This document shows, one piece after another, positions 35,752 through 47,005 of a stretch of DNA of 64,000 bases. The DNA lies in NCBI GenBank assembly GCA_948567375.1, contig OX419756.1, positions 11,165,001 through 11,229,000 on the forward strand. Reading direction: 5' to 3'. The number at the start of each line of letters is the position of its first letter. The stretch's first letter is position 1. The position numbers and the translations under genes are program-made. The notes under the pieces are model-generated. The model was not told the DNA's origin. It saw only the letters and a list, made by a program, of their open reading frames with translations, and did no database searches. The DNA is from Lunularia cruciata (lineage: Eukaryota > Streptophyta > Marchantiopsida > Lunulariales > Lunulariaceae).

Positions 35752-38111
35752 TTAAATGGAGTCAAGCCATGAGTCAAAATCGTCATCTATAGCCACTGCG
35801 GTACTGCTTTTGACTTCCTTAGAATAAGGGTTGCCTGGTTTGCTCGTAGTTGTCACAGCAACAGTCGGCGCCAAATAACTATCACTGTTTCCACTACCAG
35901 CTAATCTACTTAATTCCATCGGCGGAAGACTTATTTTTTGGACCTGGGGACCTGCTTTTGTGGAAGATGCGAATGAGAAATTAGGCGAAAAAGCATTTCC
36001 TGTGGTATTACGGGAAGTAATTGTATTCGGAGCAGCAGAGGCAGCCTGGTTATCGAGCATGTCCAGCAAGTCGTCGAGCTCAGCTTCGGCTGCTGTCGGC
36101 ACGAATGTCCTAACCACTAGCCTGCTTCTTTCCTCCAGAACACCATTTCTCGATGGTGAGGGTCCCCCTTGTGAGACCGACAAGGTACTTGTTTCCATGG
36201 AACTGGGATTTGGAGGTCTCGTGACACCATCAGGTGCAGAATCACTCTGGTGGTTCAGATCCGTTCTTCCGTCATAAGCAGGCGACGAAGCAGCCTCTAG
36301 TTGATCCAGTGTCTTACTCGCGGGAATGGTGGGAACTTTCGCAGTATTTTCAAGTTCTAGTTTATCCACTTCACTGTCGTGTGGTTTGCTTTCCTGCAAC
36401 AAACGAGAGGATATGAGCGGAAACACGTGTCATGAATATGATTTTTGAGCAGGCATATCCGGTAGAATTTTGAGCTCACGAACATAACTTGGTTTGAAGT
36501 CCTTATGTAGCACTCCTCACTTCTGACTAATATAGAACAAGATACAGCAGAATAAAAGGGCAAACTTAAACTTTCAGGTTATGAGAATTGGCAATAAAAA
36601 CAATGCTGGCAGTATGATCCCTTGGCACCTGTTTTACGAATACTTATAAGATGATCTTCGAGCACTTAAACAAACTATGAAGTTACTGAAAGGATGTTAA
36701 TGCATGCTCGTGGCATGGTTACAGACCGTGGCAATGGAAACATTACAACGAAAGCAATCTCAATAAACAGAGAAATCGTTGAGAAATCGTTGAGAAATGC
36801 GCTGAAATGAGGAATCGTAGAGAAATGCGATCATTCATGTTGCGTCTCCTTTGCAAAGATGAAAATCGTTTCTCCCCAACTAACTTATCAAATCCGAAAA
36901 TGAAAAAATGTTCTTGTTTTCTACTACGGGCATGTAGACTTCTTCTTTTCCCTCGATCTATTCAAGTGATACTCTTGTGATACTTAACTCGAAAGCAGCA
37001 ACTCCAGCATCTATCTTTTGTCATTGATGATGAATTCATATAAATCAGTTCCATCCAAATGACTACCGCGTCAAATAAGGCATAGCTTTGTTACTAAATC
37101 TATCCCAGCATGTGCTAAAACACAATAAAGTAGAGAGAACTCAGGAAACCAACCTGCTTTGGAAAAAACATATCCTCCATCATCAGTCTTTCTGCTATGT
37201 GAAGCCGAGAAAGACTCTTTCCTAGCAATCCCAAATCCACAGAAAGTAAAGCTGCCTGGAAAAATCATACCAGCAAAGTCAGGGATTCCAGCTTCTAGAT
37301 GAGAGTAATCGTCTAATTTTGATCAATCCTTGTCTTTGTGGCGAGAATTTAAAAAGTAGAATGGTGGAGCAATACCAAAAAAATTGTGGAGCAGGATATA
37401 AGACTCCAAAATTGCAGTTGTCAAGTGCCATGACGCACTCTACCAAGTTTACGACAGGGCAGGCATGAGGCACACCGCATCACGAGCCGTTTGCTGCTCT
37501 GAAGCCGATGGCGGTTCTAACCAGGTATCCCCTTCCCATAAACCAAAAGTCGGGTCCAGCAGCATTGAAGGGATACCTTCCAGCTCTGCACGGAAATATC
37601 ATGTCTTAAATATCTTAATTCGGGAAAAAAAAAAAAAAAAAAAAAAAAAACATAACTACATACTGGCGGCACACAGCAGAAACAAACTGAACGAACTACA
37701 TAAATTGGACCTAACTTCCACCAGCACAGGAAAGTAAGGATATTGACGAAACGCAGGAAAGAGTATCAAACCTGGAAGATCTTCGTACAATTTCGGCACA
37801 TCCGAAGACAAAAGTTCTGAATAATCAGCTCCTTTGCTTTTCGGGCGAACCACTCCATCTGCAATCGGTTCATCCTCGCTTCCGCTACCATCTGAGTACC
37901 TCTCCCAATTCGAAGGCAACTCTTCGCCGACCGAATTGGGTTCATGAGCACCAGCAGCTGGAACCGCAGGGTCTCCTCCGACTCCTCCTCTTCCACCTGG
38001 CTGTGCAAAGGCAACATGTTTGTGCTTGCTTGTGGAGTGACGAGCTCTTCCTCTTTTTGATGAAGCCCTCTTGGCCCTGGCCATCGCCTTCATATCCCCC
38101 CCGCCCTCCAT
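35752..38111 (-). CDS. CER16/RIPR-like protein (RST1-interacting, RNA-exosome/Ski linked), 4 exons, 397 aa
   Basis: Exons on minus: 38111-37772, 37585-37476, 37255-37154 and 36393-35752, with GT-AG junctions in phase (1194 bases). I recognise the pattern of Arabidopsis At5g44150 (CER16/RIPR). It has a basic Ser/Lys/Arg-rich N terminus, then LPSNWERY (65-72), PKSKGADYSELL (90-101), an exon with LLSVDLGLLGKSLSRLHIAE (153-172), then a disordered Ser/Thr/Pro-rich part. It also has TAAEAELDDLLDML (284-297) and the terminal acidic motif DDDFDSWLDSI (387-397). In Arabidopsis the protein binds RST1 and links the cytosolic RNA exosome to the Ski complex, preventing silencing of CER3 and other mRNAs. 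Equal function here is inference. The start ATG was chosen because residues before it are not alike; Met7 or Met10 are possible. Recognition is from memory, not a search. Confidence 0.8.
36394..37153 (-). other. Intron 3 of the CER16-like gene, with small repeats
   Basis: A 760-bp intron, the longest in this gene. Near 36770-36835 the word GAGAAATCG(T/A) recurs about three to four times in tandem. No coding or RNA feature is seen in it. Confidence 0.6.
37625..37650. repeat. Homopolymer run of 26 A
   Basis: Twenty-six A in a row, in intron 1 of the CER16-like gene (on the coding strand it reads as T). It is about 40 bp upstream of the intron's 3' acceptor on the transcribed strand, where a long pyrimidine tract can aid 3' splice-site choice. 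Its length may be a sequencing artefact. Confidence 0.9.
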
Positions 38112-39535
38112 AGCTCCCCGATCTCGAATTCCAATTCCACCCAACCTAAATTCATCAGAAGCTCGATTGGGTTGAACACAGAATCGCGATCTCTCCCCTC
38201 GGGCGCTACTTACTGGGCAAACGGCGAAAGGGATGCCCAGTGCTCTTTGTATACAAGTCCCGTAGCTCAAAGTGTTATCTTTTTTGACTCCTTAGGTTTC
38301 AAAGCTCGACAAGGATACGGTTTCAAATGTAGAATTTAAGAAAGCGTTGTGGTACCATGGTGACTATCGTATAAGTTTTATCGACATCCACATGAGATTG
38401 AATATAGGAAAATGAAAATTATCGTCAATTAGTCGACGAGAGTTCTAAAGGTTTATGGATGGGGCTTCTTAATTCGGTAGTTTTAATAATATATTTATTC
38501 ATTTAATCACCGTCTTTACACAAATAGGTATTGATTAAAAATTGTTTACGATAATAGATCAGCCATGTGTATCATTATATTTTCTACATGCCTTTTTCCT
38601 TCTTGTACGTCTTGGCTTTAAAATGGAAATACAAATCGATAATTGCGTGGAAGAACTTTAAGTTGCTTCAGATAGCAACTTAAAGGGGGGATAATGGAGT
38701 TATTTATGATAAATTGGGCCATAGTGGAGTGATCATTTTATCAAATAATGTGGAAGAGAACTGAATAATAAGTTTGTGGAACATGTAAGAGCAGAGAAAG
38801 TAATCAATTTGTCATACAATCTATGGACTTTAAAAATAATTAATGTGTTGAATAAATGTAAAAATCAAGGAGTGACTAAGTAATTGGTATTGATAAGACA
38901 TTTTATGTGTTACTTGATACATTAAGACTTGATTTTAGGCGTTACTTGATACATTGATACTTAAGACATTTTAGGCGTTACTTGGTTCTTCCTTTCTTGT
39001 GCTTCCTCTCCAGTTTTTTTTTAATGGTCATGGAGCTATTTCAAGTCTACATCAAAATAGGTTCTCTAGTGTAATGAAGTAGAATGGAAGCAATGAAGAT
39101 TATAATTGGTACAAGAATGATATAAATCCTCACATTCAAATTCTAGATTACCTCAAAGTTTTATAATATTTTAATCAAATTCATGGAGCTCTTGTAAAAC
39201 AAAGGCCCATCTTTTTAAAACATAATCTTCTTTGTATTTAAGTATGAGAATGGTTCCTAGAGACAATAAGCGAAGAAAAACTCCATGAAATTTACTCATT
39301 GTACAATTGCTTACAAGAATACTAAGGAGCCTAAAGAGAATACAAACAAAAAAATTCATTGAAAAGAGAATCAAACAAGGATAAAATACAAGAGATGATC
39401 ACTTAGATGTCCTTAAATTCATCAGTTGAATACCTTATTGGAAAAATAGGCTAACATCGCTCTTCTTACATATGTATTTTTGTGCATACATTTTCTCCAA
39501 AAAAAATTCCATTTTTTTCTTTCTGTTCTATAAGG
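38112..39535. other. Promoter side of the CER16-like gene, then AT-rich DNA
   Basis: The first 200 bp contain the upstream in-frame extension and probable 5' UTR of the gene. After about 38280 the sequence is AT-rich without a supported gene. A small direct duplication around GGCGTTACTTG lies near 38935-38985. Confidence 0.5.
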
Positions 39536-41934
39536 AGATAGTAAAATAATTGTTTGTTTAAGAAGGAAACCCTCTTAGGTGAGTTTACTTTGGAGTTTTG
39601 TTGATATATACGTAGTGGTATGAAAGGAAAAAATACAAAGCCAAAGGCAATTTGCAGAAAAATGCCACAGAAATTAAGTCCAAAGGGTCTTTGGAGGCAA
39701 AGAACTCAAGTACAAAGGATCTTCAAACCCAAAGATAGTACTTTGATTTGAATGCATTGCACCTGGTTAAAGAACTACCACCAAAGACTGTATGCATTTT
39801 CACTTTTTGCCAATATTTTTCAATCTCAAAGCCAAGTAGTGAATAGCAATCCCAAACCTTAATAGTCTTTGCAACTCTTTGAAGTTCTTTGTAGTTGTTC
39901 ATTTCATCTTAGTACTTGATAAGAAACATGGTGTTTGTCTAGAAACCCATGAGGAAAGTCACTAAAACAATTCTTCATAACTCAACTGGAAACATATGGG
40001 CAATTTAGTCTAGAGCAAACACCTCTCTTTGTTGCTAAAAACAAGGAATTGAGTGACTTTATAATCATCCATGAGATGAAGGGAGGAATGAAAATGCCAA
40101 AGGGAACTTGAACAGCAACCCCTAAAAATGGAACTAGTAGAATTGGTAAATATTCCTTGGTGTAAACATAGGACCAATGTGAGCCATGACCCTTGATACA
40201 AAGTTTGGGCAAATTGACAAAGCATTGAGTGATAACTTATGGTATCTTTCACAACAATCACTAGAGGGTGGGTGGTTACAAAGATCTAGCATGAAAGGTT
40301 GTTGTTGAAACAATAATGAATTTTGTTGGTCATAAAGAACAACTTACCTCACCAATAATCTAGCAGTCTTCTTCAAATAAATGTATTAAGGAGAGCTAGT
40401 CAATTGTGAAAACCAGTTCTAGTTTTAGGTGAGGATTTTGCATAAGGAGTTCAAAGTAGATGGTAGAGCAACTTACCTAGACACTTTCTCAATACAATTC
40501 TATAAGGGGCTAAATTTATTGACTAAAGAGAAATGTAAGAAGTTCCTTGGTCACTACCATCCACCACGGTACTTTTCTTTGCAACCAGAAGGGAAATCCC
40601 TCATCAAGGACTATCAAGTGGCCAATGCTAAGTATGCAATACTTGGTAAATTTGTACCAATGAAAGAAGAAGGAACCACCATAATGATGATGAAGAAGAA
40701 GAAGAGGACAACTCCACCAAAGTCACAAAAACTAGCAAAGAAACCAAGAAAAAATCCTTACATAATAAATGTATCTTTGAGGTAAAAGACTCCAAAGAAG
40801 AAGACCAAGAAGAAGAAGGATTTTTCACCTTGTACAGACCAACATTGGGATCCAAAGATAAAGATCAGTATGAAGATGTGCAATCTGCTCCAGATCTGCC
40901 ATAGCAAAGTGCAAACTAAGAGGACCAAGCAACATATACCCAAGGAGAAATATTGCATTGGCTCAAAGAACCTCCTAGCCCCACCCAATAAGCAAATGTC
41001 CCAAAAGAATAGCAAGTGGAGACTAAAGAAAGACACAAAGAAGACCTTTGGAATGAAGGACATCACAAGGGCAAAGGGCAAAATCAAGAAGTCAAGGAAT
41101 GAGTAAATGTGGAAGAAGAAAGCAAAGACCTTTTAAGTGAAGTGCGACTTGAAGCAATAGGAGAGGATGCCCTAGAACAAGGAATACTATTGAAAGAGGA
41201 GCCAACTTTGTAATACATTAGGTTCAGGATTATAGATGATGGAGCTCCTTTTACCTCAATACCAAGAAGTCTACCACAGTGTGGTCAATTACACCACACT
41301 CATCCAAAGACTTCAGAAGGTCATCTATATAAGGAAAGCAAAGGATGACAAGTGAAAGGAGGAATCAAAGAAGAGAAAAAAACTTATACAAGGAGGAGGC
41401 AAAAAGGGTAAATACACTTGTCCTAAAAAACTGATATAGAGAGGCAAAACTCTTCCTTGATTGTAGACCAAAAGAGGCAAGATGAAGAACTCCAAAGGTT
41501 ACAATTTGAATTGTGAACCCTTTGAATATACAACTTGGGTACAAAGACTAGCTAAAGGCCCAAGACAAAGAAGTGGTAAGGATTTTGGGGATAATTGGAG
41601 ACTTCCAAGATCCAAGTAGTTACCTTAGAAGTAAAGATGTCCAAATAATGAAAGGAAGTGGAACTTTAGTTTGAGCACCTAGCCAAAGAATTGAAGAAGG
41701 AGAAGGAAGAGAGTGTAGGTGATCAATCTTGAAAGCTAGAGGAGGTGAAGAAGGAATTAGAGATCTTGAACTAACACTCTAAGGAGGAGGAGTTGAAGAT
41801 CTTCAAGTAGTTGAAGGAAGCTCAAGATAAGTTTGTACTCAAGGGAAGGTAACAAAGGAAAAGTTACATGAGCTGAATTTGCAGGTCTAAAAGTAAGAGG
41901 GAAGACATACAAAGTAGATATGATGGACTAGCTA

Positions 41935-42445
41935 TGTAACAATATGGAGTTTAGCGACGAAGTTAGTCGGGCTTACGAAGTAGCACATAAAGACAAAGTA
42001 GTCTAGAATATTCCAGAAGTATCTAGGAAGCTTCTTGGGAAGCTTCCCGGTTAGCTTAGCTTTCACCTTAAGTAAGTAGCTTCTAGAAGGAAGTTTCTAG
42101 AAGCTTCCAACTAGCTTAGCTTGCATGCCAAGTAGGCGGCTTCTAGAAGGAAGCTTCTTGAGAAGCTTCCTAGCTAACTTGGCTTGCACTCTAAGAAAGC
42201 GGCTTGAGGAAGCTTCTTGAGAAGCTTCTCAAGGGCCTTGTATGCTACCTATAAATACCAAAGCCAAAGCTCATGCTAGGCATTCGGATTTTTCCCTCAT
42301 TCAAGTGTCCCAATGTGAGTTTCCATTCTCCTATTTCTCTCCTTGGATTCGGTCTTTTACAAGCTAGCTGTTAGACTTAGAGAGCATACAGAAAGTAAGT
42401 TCATTGAAATGTATAATTCTTATCTATTAGAAATAGCATGTTACA
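41935..42445. mobile_element. LTR-like 511-bp segment inside copy 1
   Basis: Bounded by TGTAACA on the left and TGTTACA on the right, a perfect 7-bp inverted repeat of the TG...CA type used by LTRs. Left of it, copy 1 still matches copy 2 in coding content (EGKTYK-like). Right of it, the shared 3' region of the family resumes. The flanking 5 bp differ (AGCTA and AGGAG), so there is no target duplication. The right boundary TTACAAGGAG also matches copy 3, so the inverted ends could be partly fortuitous. It carries the heat-shock-element-like cluster and a TATA box. Confidence 0.5.
42006..42257 (+). promoter_or_regulatory. Cluster of heat-shock-element-like motifs upstream of a TATA box
   Basis: Perfect three-module heat-shock elements, in the form GAAnnTTCnnGAA or its complement, are at 42006-42018 (GAATATTCCAGAA) and 42095-42107 (TTCTAGAAGCTTC). 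Two-module GAAGCTTC or TTCTAGAA blocks recur at 42027, 42039, 42081, 42141, 42150, 42162, 42209 and 42221. About 20-30 bp after the last block comes TATAAATA (42250-42257). The blocks sit in three to four loose repeats of about 60 bp around GTAGGCGGCTTCTAGAAGG-like words. The family of heat-responsive Copia LTRs such as ONSEN uses this layout. Confidence 0.6.
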
Positions 42446-43780
42446 AGGAGCGGACTGAGCTCCTTCTTAGGAATTGTAAAGGCAAAATTAGTTCTTTGTA
42501 GAAGAACTTTAGGCCAAAGATACTTCACTAAAAATAAGTTCTTCATAGTTGTAGGATCTTTGGAGTAGGAAGCACTCCACAAGCCTTCATAGTTGAAAAC
42601 ATTTAAAGTAGTAGAAACCTTTGAGTATAAGTCCAAAGAAAACAAGCTTTTAATTTGTCTTTGAGGAAGATTTGATACACTTCTTGACATATGTGTAAGG
42701 TGCTTAATTAAAATTAACCTACATGCGGGTATGATGGGATAAGACAAGCCCTAAAATATCCAATATAGATGAACGCTAGAGTACTTCAATGTAATATTTC
42801 GAGGATAGGAGAACCCTCAAGAGAAACACAAGAGATGAAACACAAAGCTTCACACTCAATACTCCGATGCCCCAAGGGAGCACCTTGCCTTAATTATATA
42901 GCAAAGATGATTCCCTCAAAGGAAGATCCACCCTTGGATCAGATACATTGATTGGTAATATATCAGCAAGTTCCACCCTTAGATTAGTTGCATGGATGGA
43001 TGACATGTCGGTTCTTGTGCTATCTGGTTGGTCAAACAAGTTTGACCAAAAAGAATATTTAGAGAATCTTCTTGTAGGAAGCTCAGAATTGCATGGATGA
43101 GGTACCATTGGAAAACTCTTAACTAGATGAATAGTGGGAGGGAGGGCAAGCCTCTTCCCCAAAAGGGAGAAAAATCTTTCTATTTATGCCTCCAAAATTA
43201 GCTCTAAAGTTTTTAGGGTGTTTTTGACTCATGCACTATTATTGGAAGTACTTTTTTGGTGACATCTCTATCTGATCTACTTAGTCCATCATATATAACA
43301 TCCTTCCAGCTTACCAAGCCAAATCTCACCTCTAGATAATATGTCTAGCTAATGGTATTACATTCAACCATTAGATCTCTACAAGTTAGGGTAAGAAGAA
43401 GTATGTAAGACCTTGGCTTAAGTGTAAATCATCCATTCCTTTAACCATAATACAAAGGAGCCAAAAGCTCTTTGTCATTATTGCTTTAATTCCAAGTATT
43501 GGTGATTGCTTTTTTTAGAGTAGAGGTGAAGAACTTTGTAGTAGGAACACATATGCTTGAGTGTAGTGAAACACTCATACTTTATTGAGATGTGTGATCC
43601 CTGATGTTATGAAGGAGCAAAGCAATGCCTTGATGGATCCAAAATGAGCTATAATGTTGAAAGTAACATGGAACACACAAGGCAAAGATTAAATATTAAT
43701 ATAAAGAAGCCTTCAAAGTTGAACCTTTTAAGAAGAGTAGTATGTAGCCTTTGGAGTTGATATCTTTGTAGTGAAGTGGT

Positions 43781-43818
43781 TTATTTGGGTTGTGTGATGA
43801 TTCACACAACCCAAATAA
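43781..43818. repeat. Perfect 17-bp hairpin with a 4-base loop
   Basis: TTATTTGGGTTGTGTGA (43781-43797), loop TGAT, then its exact complement (43802-43818). It is inside the shared 3' region of copy 1 but not found at the matching place in copy 2, so it is specific to this copy. Confidence 0.95.
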
Positions 43819-43960
43819 TTAATTTGGAATTTGCTTGTATTGAAATTAATTATCTTAATTTTTTATTTACCATAGTGTACCACAAGGGATGAAACTACAC
43901 TCTTTTTGGAATGGGTCTTGCCCAAGAGGTTAAATACATAATAATAAACAAACTATAATA

Positions 43961-45900
43961 TAATGTTAACACGTCTCTTTTATGATCCATATCCTTATTT
44001 TTGACCCATATCCTAAAGTGAACAACCTATACTATTGTATCACTTTTTGGTTAATAATGGGTTATCATAGGTATATAAATGGGTGTTACAAGATCTTATT
44101 ACATAGAGTGCACAATAGAGTAGAGTAAGGCTTGGCAATGAAGGTGGAAAAGATCACAAGGAAAAATCAATATTTATAGTAAAAGATAATAAAAGATCAA
44201 GTTGAAAAAAAATTTATGAAATATTTAACACTCAAGCTCCAATGAGTAGATTTACTTGCCCAATATAGATGATGAATTTTCAAAAGAAGATGAGTTTTCA
44301 TGTCCATTGGACAAGAACCTCTCTTGTTCATTTTTTGTAATGACAAGTTTAAAGGGATTTAAGATAAAAGAAGGTAGTATGGAATAATTATTCTCAATGG
44401 TGAAGACCATTATTATTAATTTATCTACCAATATTGCAAAATAATTGTATGGAATATACAAAGTGTTATAACTTAGCATAAATGAAGCAAAAAAAATTCT
44501 AAAAACTAAAGGAATTGAAATCCCTAGTAGTATTTTGGTGGTAATGAGTTAGTTTTATCTAGCGTAGTTTGATATGAAGTAAGTTAAAGGTATCTCCAAC
44601 TAAGTTAGCATGGCTAAAACTAGAGAGATCTAACAATGAACTATCGGATATTTAATGGAACACCTAGTGAATTCCAAAATTAGATTATATAGAGAACACT
44701 TGAGAGACTTTTATAATAGATTGTGATATGGTACCAAATTTATACTAGAGTGGGATCTCCATCTTGGACTTTTCATGGCAAAATAGACTTAGTATATAGG
44801 AGATGTCAAAATAATATTGGTTTTGCTAAGTTAGGTTGGTTTGGCTAAGTTATGGGAATAAGGTAGGTCAAGTAAAGTATATTTTAATTGTTCTTGGGAT
44901 GTAATGTAAATCTTAATTATGAGAATATCTTAGATTCTTAAGTTGAATGCTCTAAGGTTTCCAAAGGGAAGTATGTGAGACTAAACATCCATATGAATGC
45001 TTATTGATCTGGTATTTGTTATCTAGGATAAGTGAGGTAAAATAAGGATTTTACCAAGTTATAATATCACTTATCATGATAAATTTTGTGAGGATATAAG
45101 GAGAGGCTTAACAAGAGGAAAAGAAAATTTTCCTTAGATAGCTTGGAGGGTAAGTAAGAGGAATGACACTATATCAGTACTACATACATTTGAGAAACAA
45201 CGAATAAAAGCTTTTACTTGAAAGTGCCATTATTATGGCTGTTGATCTTGGAAGAATCTCTCATTTTAGAGTTACTTTTTGGTGAGTATGAAGGAATGAG
45301 CTCTCATATTGAGATAGGGTGGAGTTTTCCTTTAAGATCCACCTTGGAGGAGCTTTTGCATAAGAGAGTTAGTGGATGATTTTGGAGTGAACAAGAGATT
45401 TAGAGAATAAGTGGGAGCTTTCTTTTTGAGTTTTTATCTTTGATGATGCTCGACTTCAATTTGTTCTTCCTTCTAGGACATGGTGCACAGACAAGTTGTC
45501 ACTAGATATATCCTTAGGATGAGAGATAAACTTAATGTCATTTCCTCCAAAAAAAAATTCCATTACTAGGATCTCTCAAGAAGGAGTGTGAATATATATT
45601 GAATGCAAGTTTACATTTTCAAAAGATGGTATGAGTGCACACATGTTTACAAATCCAATAACTTACATAAGTAGAAAAGTGATAATGGAGAGAAAAACAT
45701 CAGCTAATTTCTTTATCAATGCATCATGACTATATTTGGTCACCTTCTAGAGCTAGTTTCCAATAGTGGACAGGATTTTACAAGAAACAACACTACAACC
45801 ATGCTATGATATTTCTATGTTGCACATAGTGGCTTTATCTTACGAGTCAAAGTTATATAGCTTAGTGAAAGAACCAATCAAACCTAATGTATGATATTGG
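43961..45900. other. AT-rich DNA without a supported gene
   Basis: No domain readable. A stretch near 45470-45560 may be a much decayed upstream part of the Gypsy remnant that becomes recognisable at 45928, but I cannot show it. Confidence 0.45.
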
Positions 45901-45927
45901 CCAAAAGTCAAGGAAGCTAAACATTAT

Positions 45928-46440
45928 TTGGACAAGAAAATTCATACAAGTTTATGGGAGTGCAAGACAACCCTGAAAGCCTGTACTAAATATTCTCTGT
46001 TTCATTTGGTGTATAATATTAAGTTTACATCACCTATTGATTTTGATCTTTATACATTCCAAAGCATTCATAAGATATTGAAGAATGAACAAAGAGATAA
46101 TGCAAAAAAATGAAGGAAGGATTAATTTATGGAATTAGAGGAAGTAAGATTAGTTGCTATTAAAGGAGAGCAAGCACAAAGGAAGAAAAAGGAGAGTTAC
46201 TACAAGAAGAAAATTCCTTTCAAGGAAAGTAATTGTGTAGTGTTGTTTGATTCTATTTGATTCAAGAGTATACAAAAGTAGCTTTTGTTTGAGTACTTTG
46301 GACTTTTCATAATGGAGAAGATGTGGTTTAATTACTCTTATGATCTCAAGGATTTTGGAATAGGACACCTTGATAGACCACCTGTAAGAAGTGGATGCTT
46401 TATCATGGATGGTACAAGGAATTTCACTCCAAAGATAAAG
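45928..46440 (+). pseudogene. Ty3/Gypsy integrase C-terminal remnant
   Basis: The frame at 45928-46113 reads DKKIHTSLWECKTTLKACTK and then FHLVYNIKFTSPIDF. This is the end of a Gypsy integrase, where the family has 'W-x-x-x-L-x-x-A-(L/V)-W-A-Y-R-T-(T/S)', then 'T-P-F-x-L-V-Y-G' and 'P-x-E'. After stops it continues with YYKKKIPFKESN, then YFGLFIMEKMWFNYSYDLKD and FGIGHLDRPPVRSG. This is the GPF/Y-type chromatin-reading tail, usually 'W-x-G-P-(F/Y)-x-(I/V)-x-K-(V/M)-x-x-x-G-x-x-x-L'. The rest of the element is not readable. A likely LTR start downstream is not resolved. Confidence 0.75.
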
Positions 46441-47005
46441 TGAGATCTTAGGTATAGAAGGATAACACCCATTGATGTATTTTTATTTTTATTTTTATTT
46501 GTATATAGAAGTATTTAGTTTTGCATTATAGATAGTTGAAAGATCTTTGTATATAAATTTTAAATAAGCTTGTAAATTATTAATAATTAGCTAAAGATAG
46601 TCAAACCCAAGATGAAGGTGGTACAATTTTAGAAGAGTTTGAAAAGTGTGCATTATTCATTTAGATTTGAGTATAGTGACTTTGTATTATTTCTAGATAT
46701 TTGGCTTGAAGAAAGAGTTGATAACTCTTAGGTCCACAAGTCTTTTTGTGACCAATTTCTTGTTCTACAAGACAAATTTGAATGAACTCTTGACTTAGTA
46801 GTTAGGTACAAATAAGATAATATTCTTATAAGGATTATTCTTGTGATTTTAGATACTATCTTAAAATTTTAACTTTAAGTGATTTGTAATTAGTAACTTT
46901 AGTTACTTTGATAATTAGTAAGTTTTGGTATAAATAAGAGGTGAAGAGGTACTTGTGGTGCATACATTTTCACAGAATTTGTATTTTTCCTTAATTTCAT
47001 CCTTT
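46441..47005. other. AT-rich spacer
   Basis: AT-rich DNA with a short TTTTTATTTTTA-type run near 46485-46500. It may contain the decayed 3' LTR of the Gypsy remnant. No gene seen. Confidence 0.4.

Larger units (their letters stand above)
39536..43960 (+). mobile_element. Uncharacterised gag-like retroelement, copy 1 (with an LTR-like insert)
   Basis: First of three plus-oriented relatives. A leader (AAGAAGGAAACCCTCTTAGG, then a TGCCACAGAAATTAAGTCCA-like block) is shared with 47.0 kb and 59.2 kb. A broken polyprotein follows. It includes LTNNLAVFFK-like sequence, the frame at 40429-40785 (RILHKEFKVDGRATYLDTFS and onward), Lys/Glu-rich coiled-coil stretches and a GAPFTSIPRSLPQCGQLHHT-like block near 41240. 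The 3' non-coding part (42446-43960) is also shared and ends GAGGTTAAATAC. No protease, RT or integrase is visible, so it could be a non-autonomous, gag-only derivative. A segment at 41935-42445 is absent from the other copies. Confidence 0.6.

Noticed and set aside
37279-37473. Frame reading NLVECVMALDNCNFG as a CER16-like exon
   Set aside because: It is out of phase with exon 2, and the real next exon was found at 37255-37154 with in-phase splice sites and a better match.
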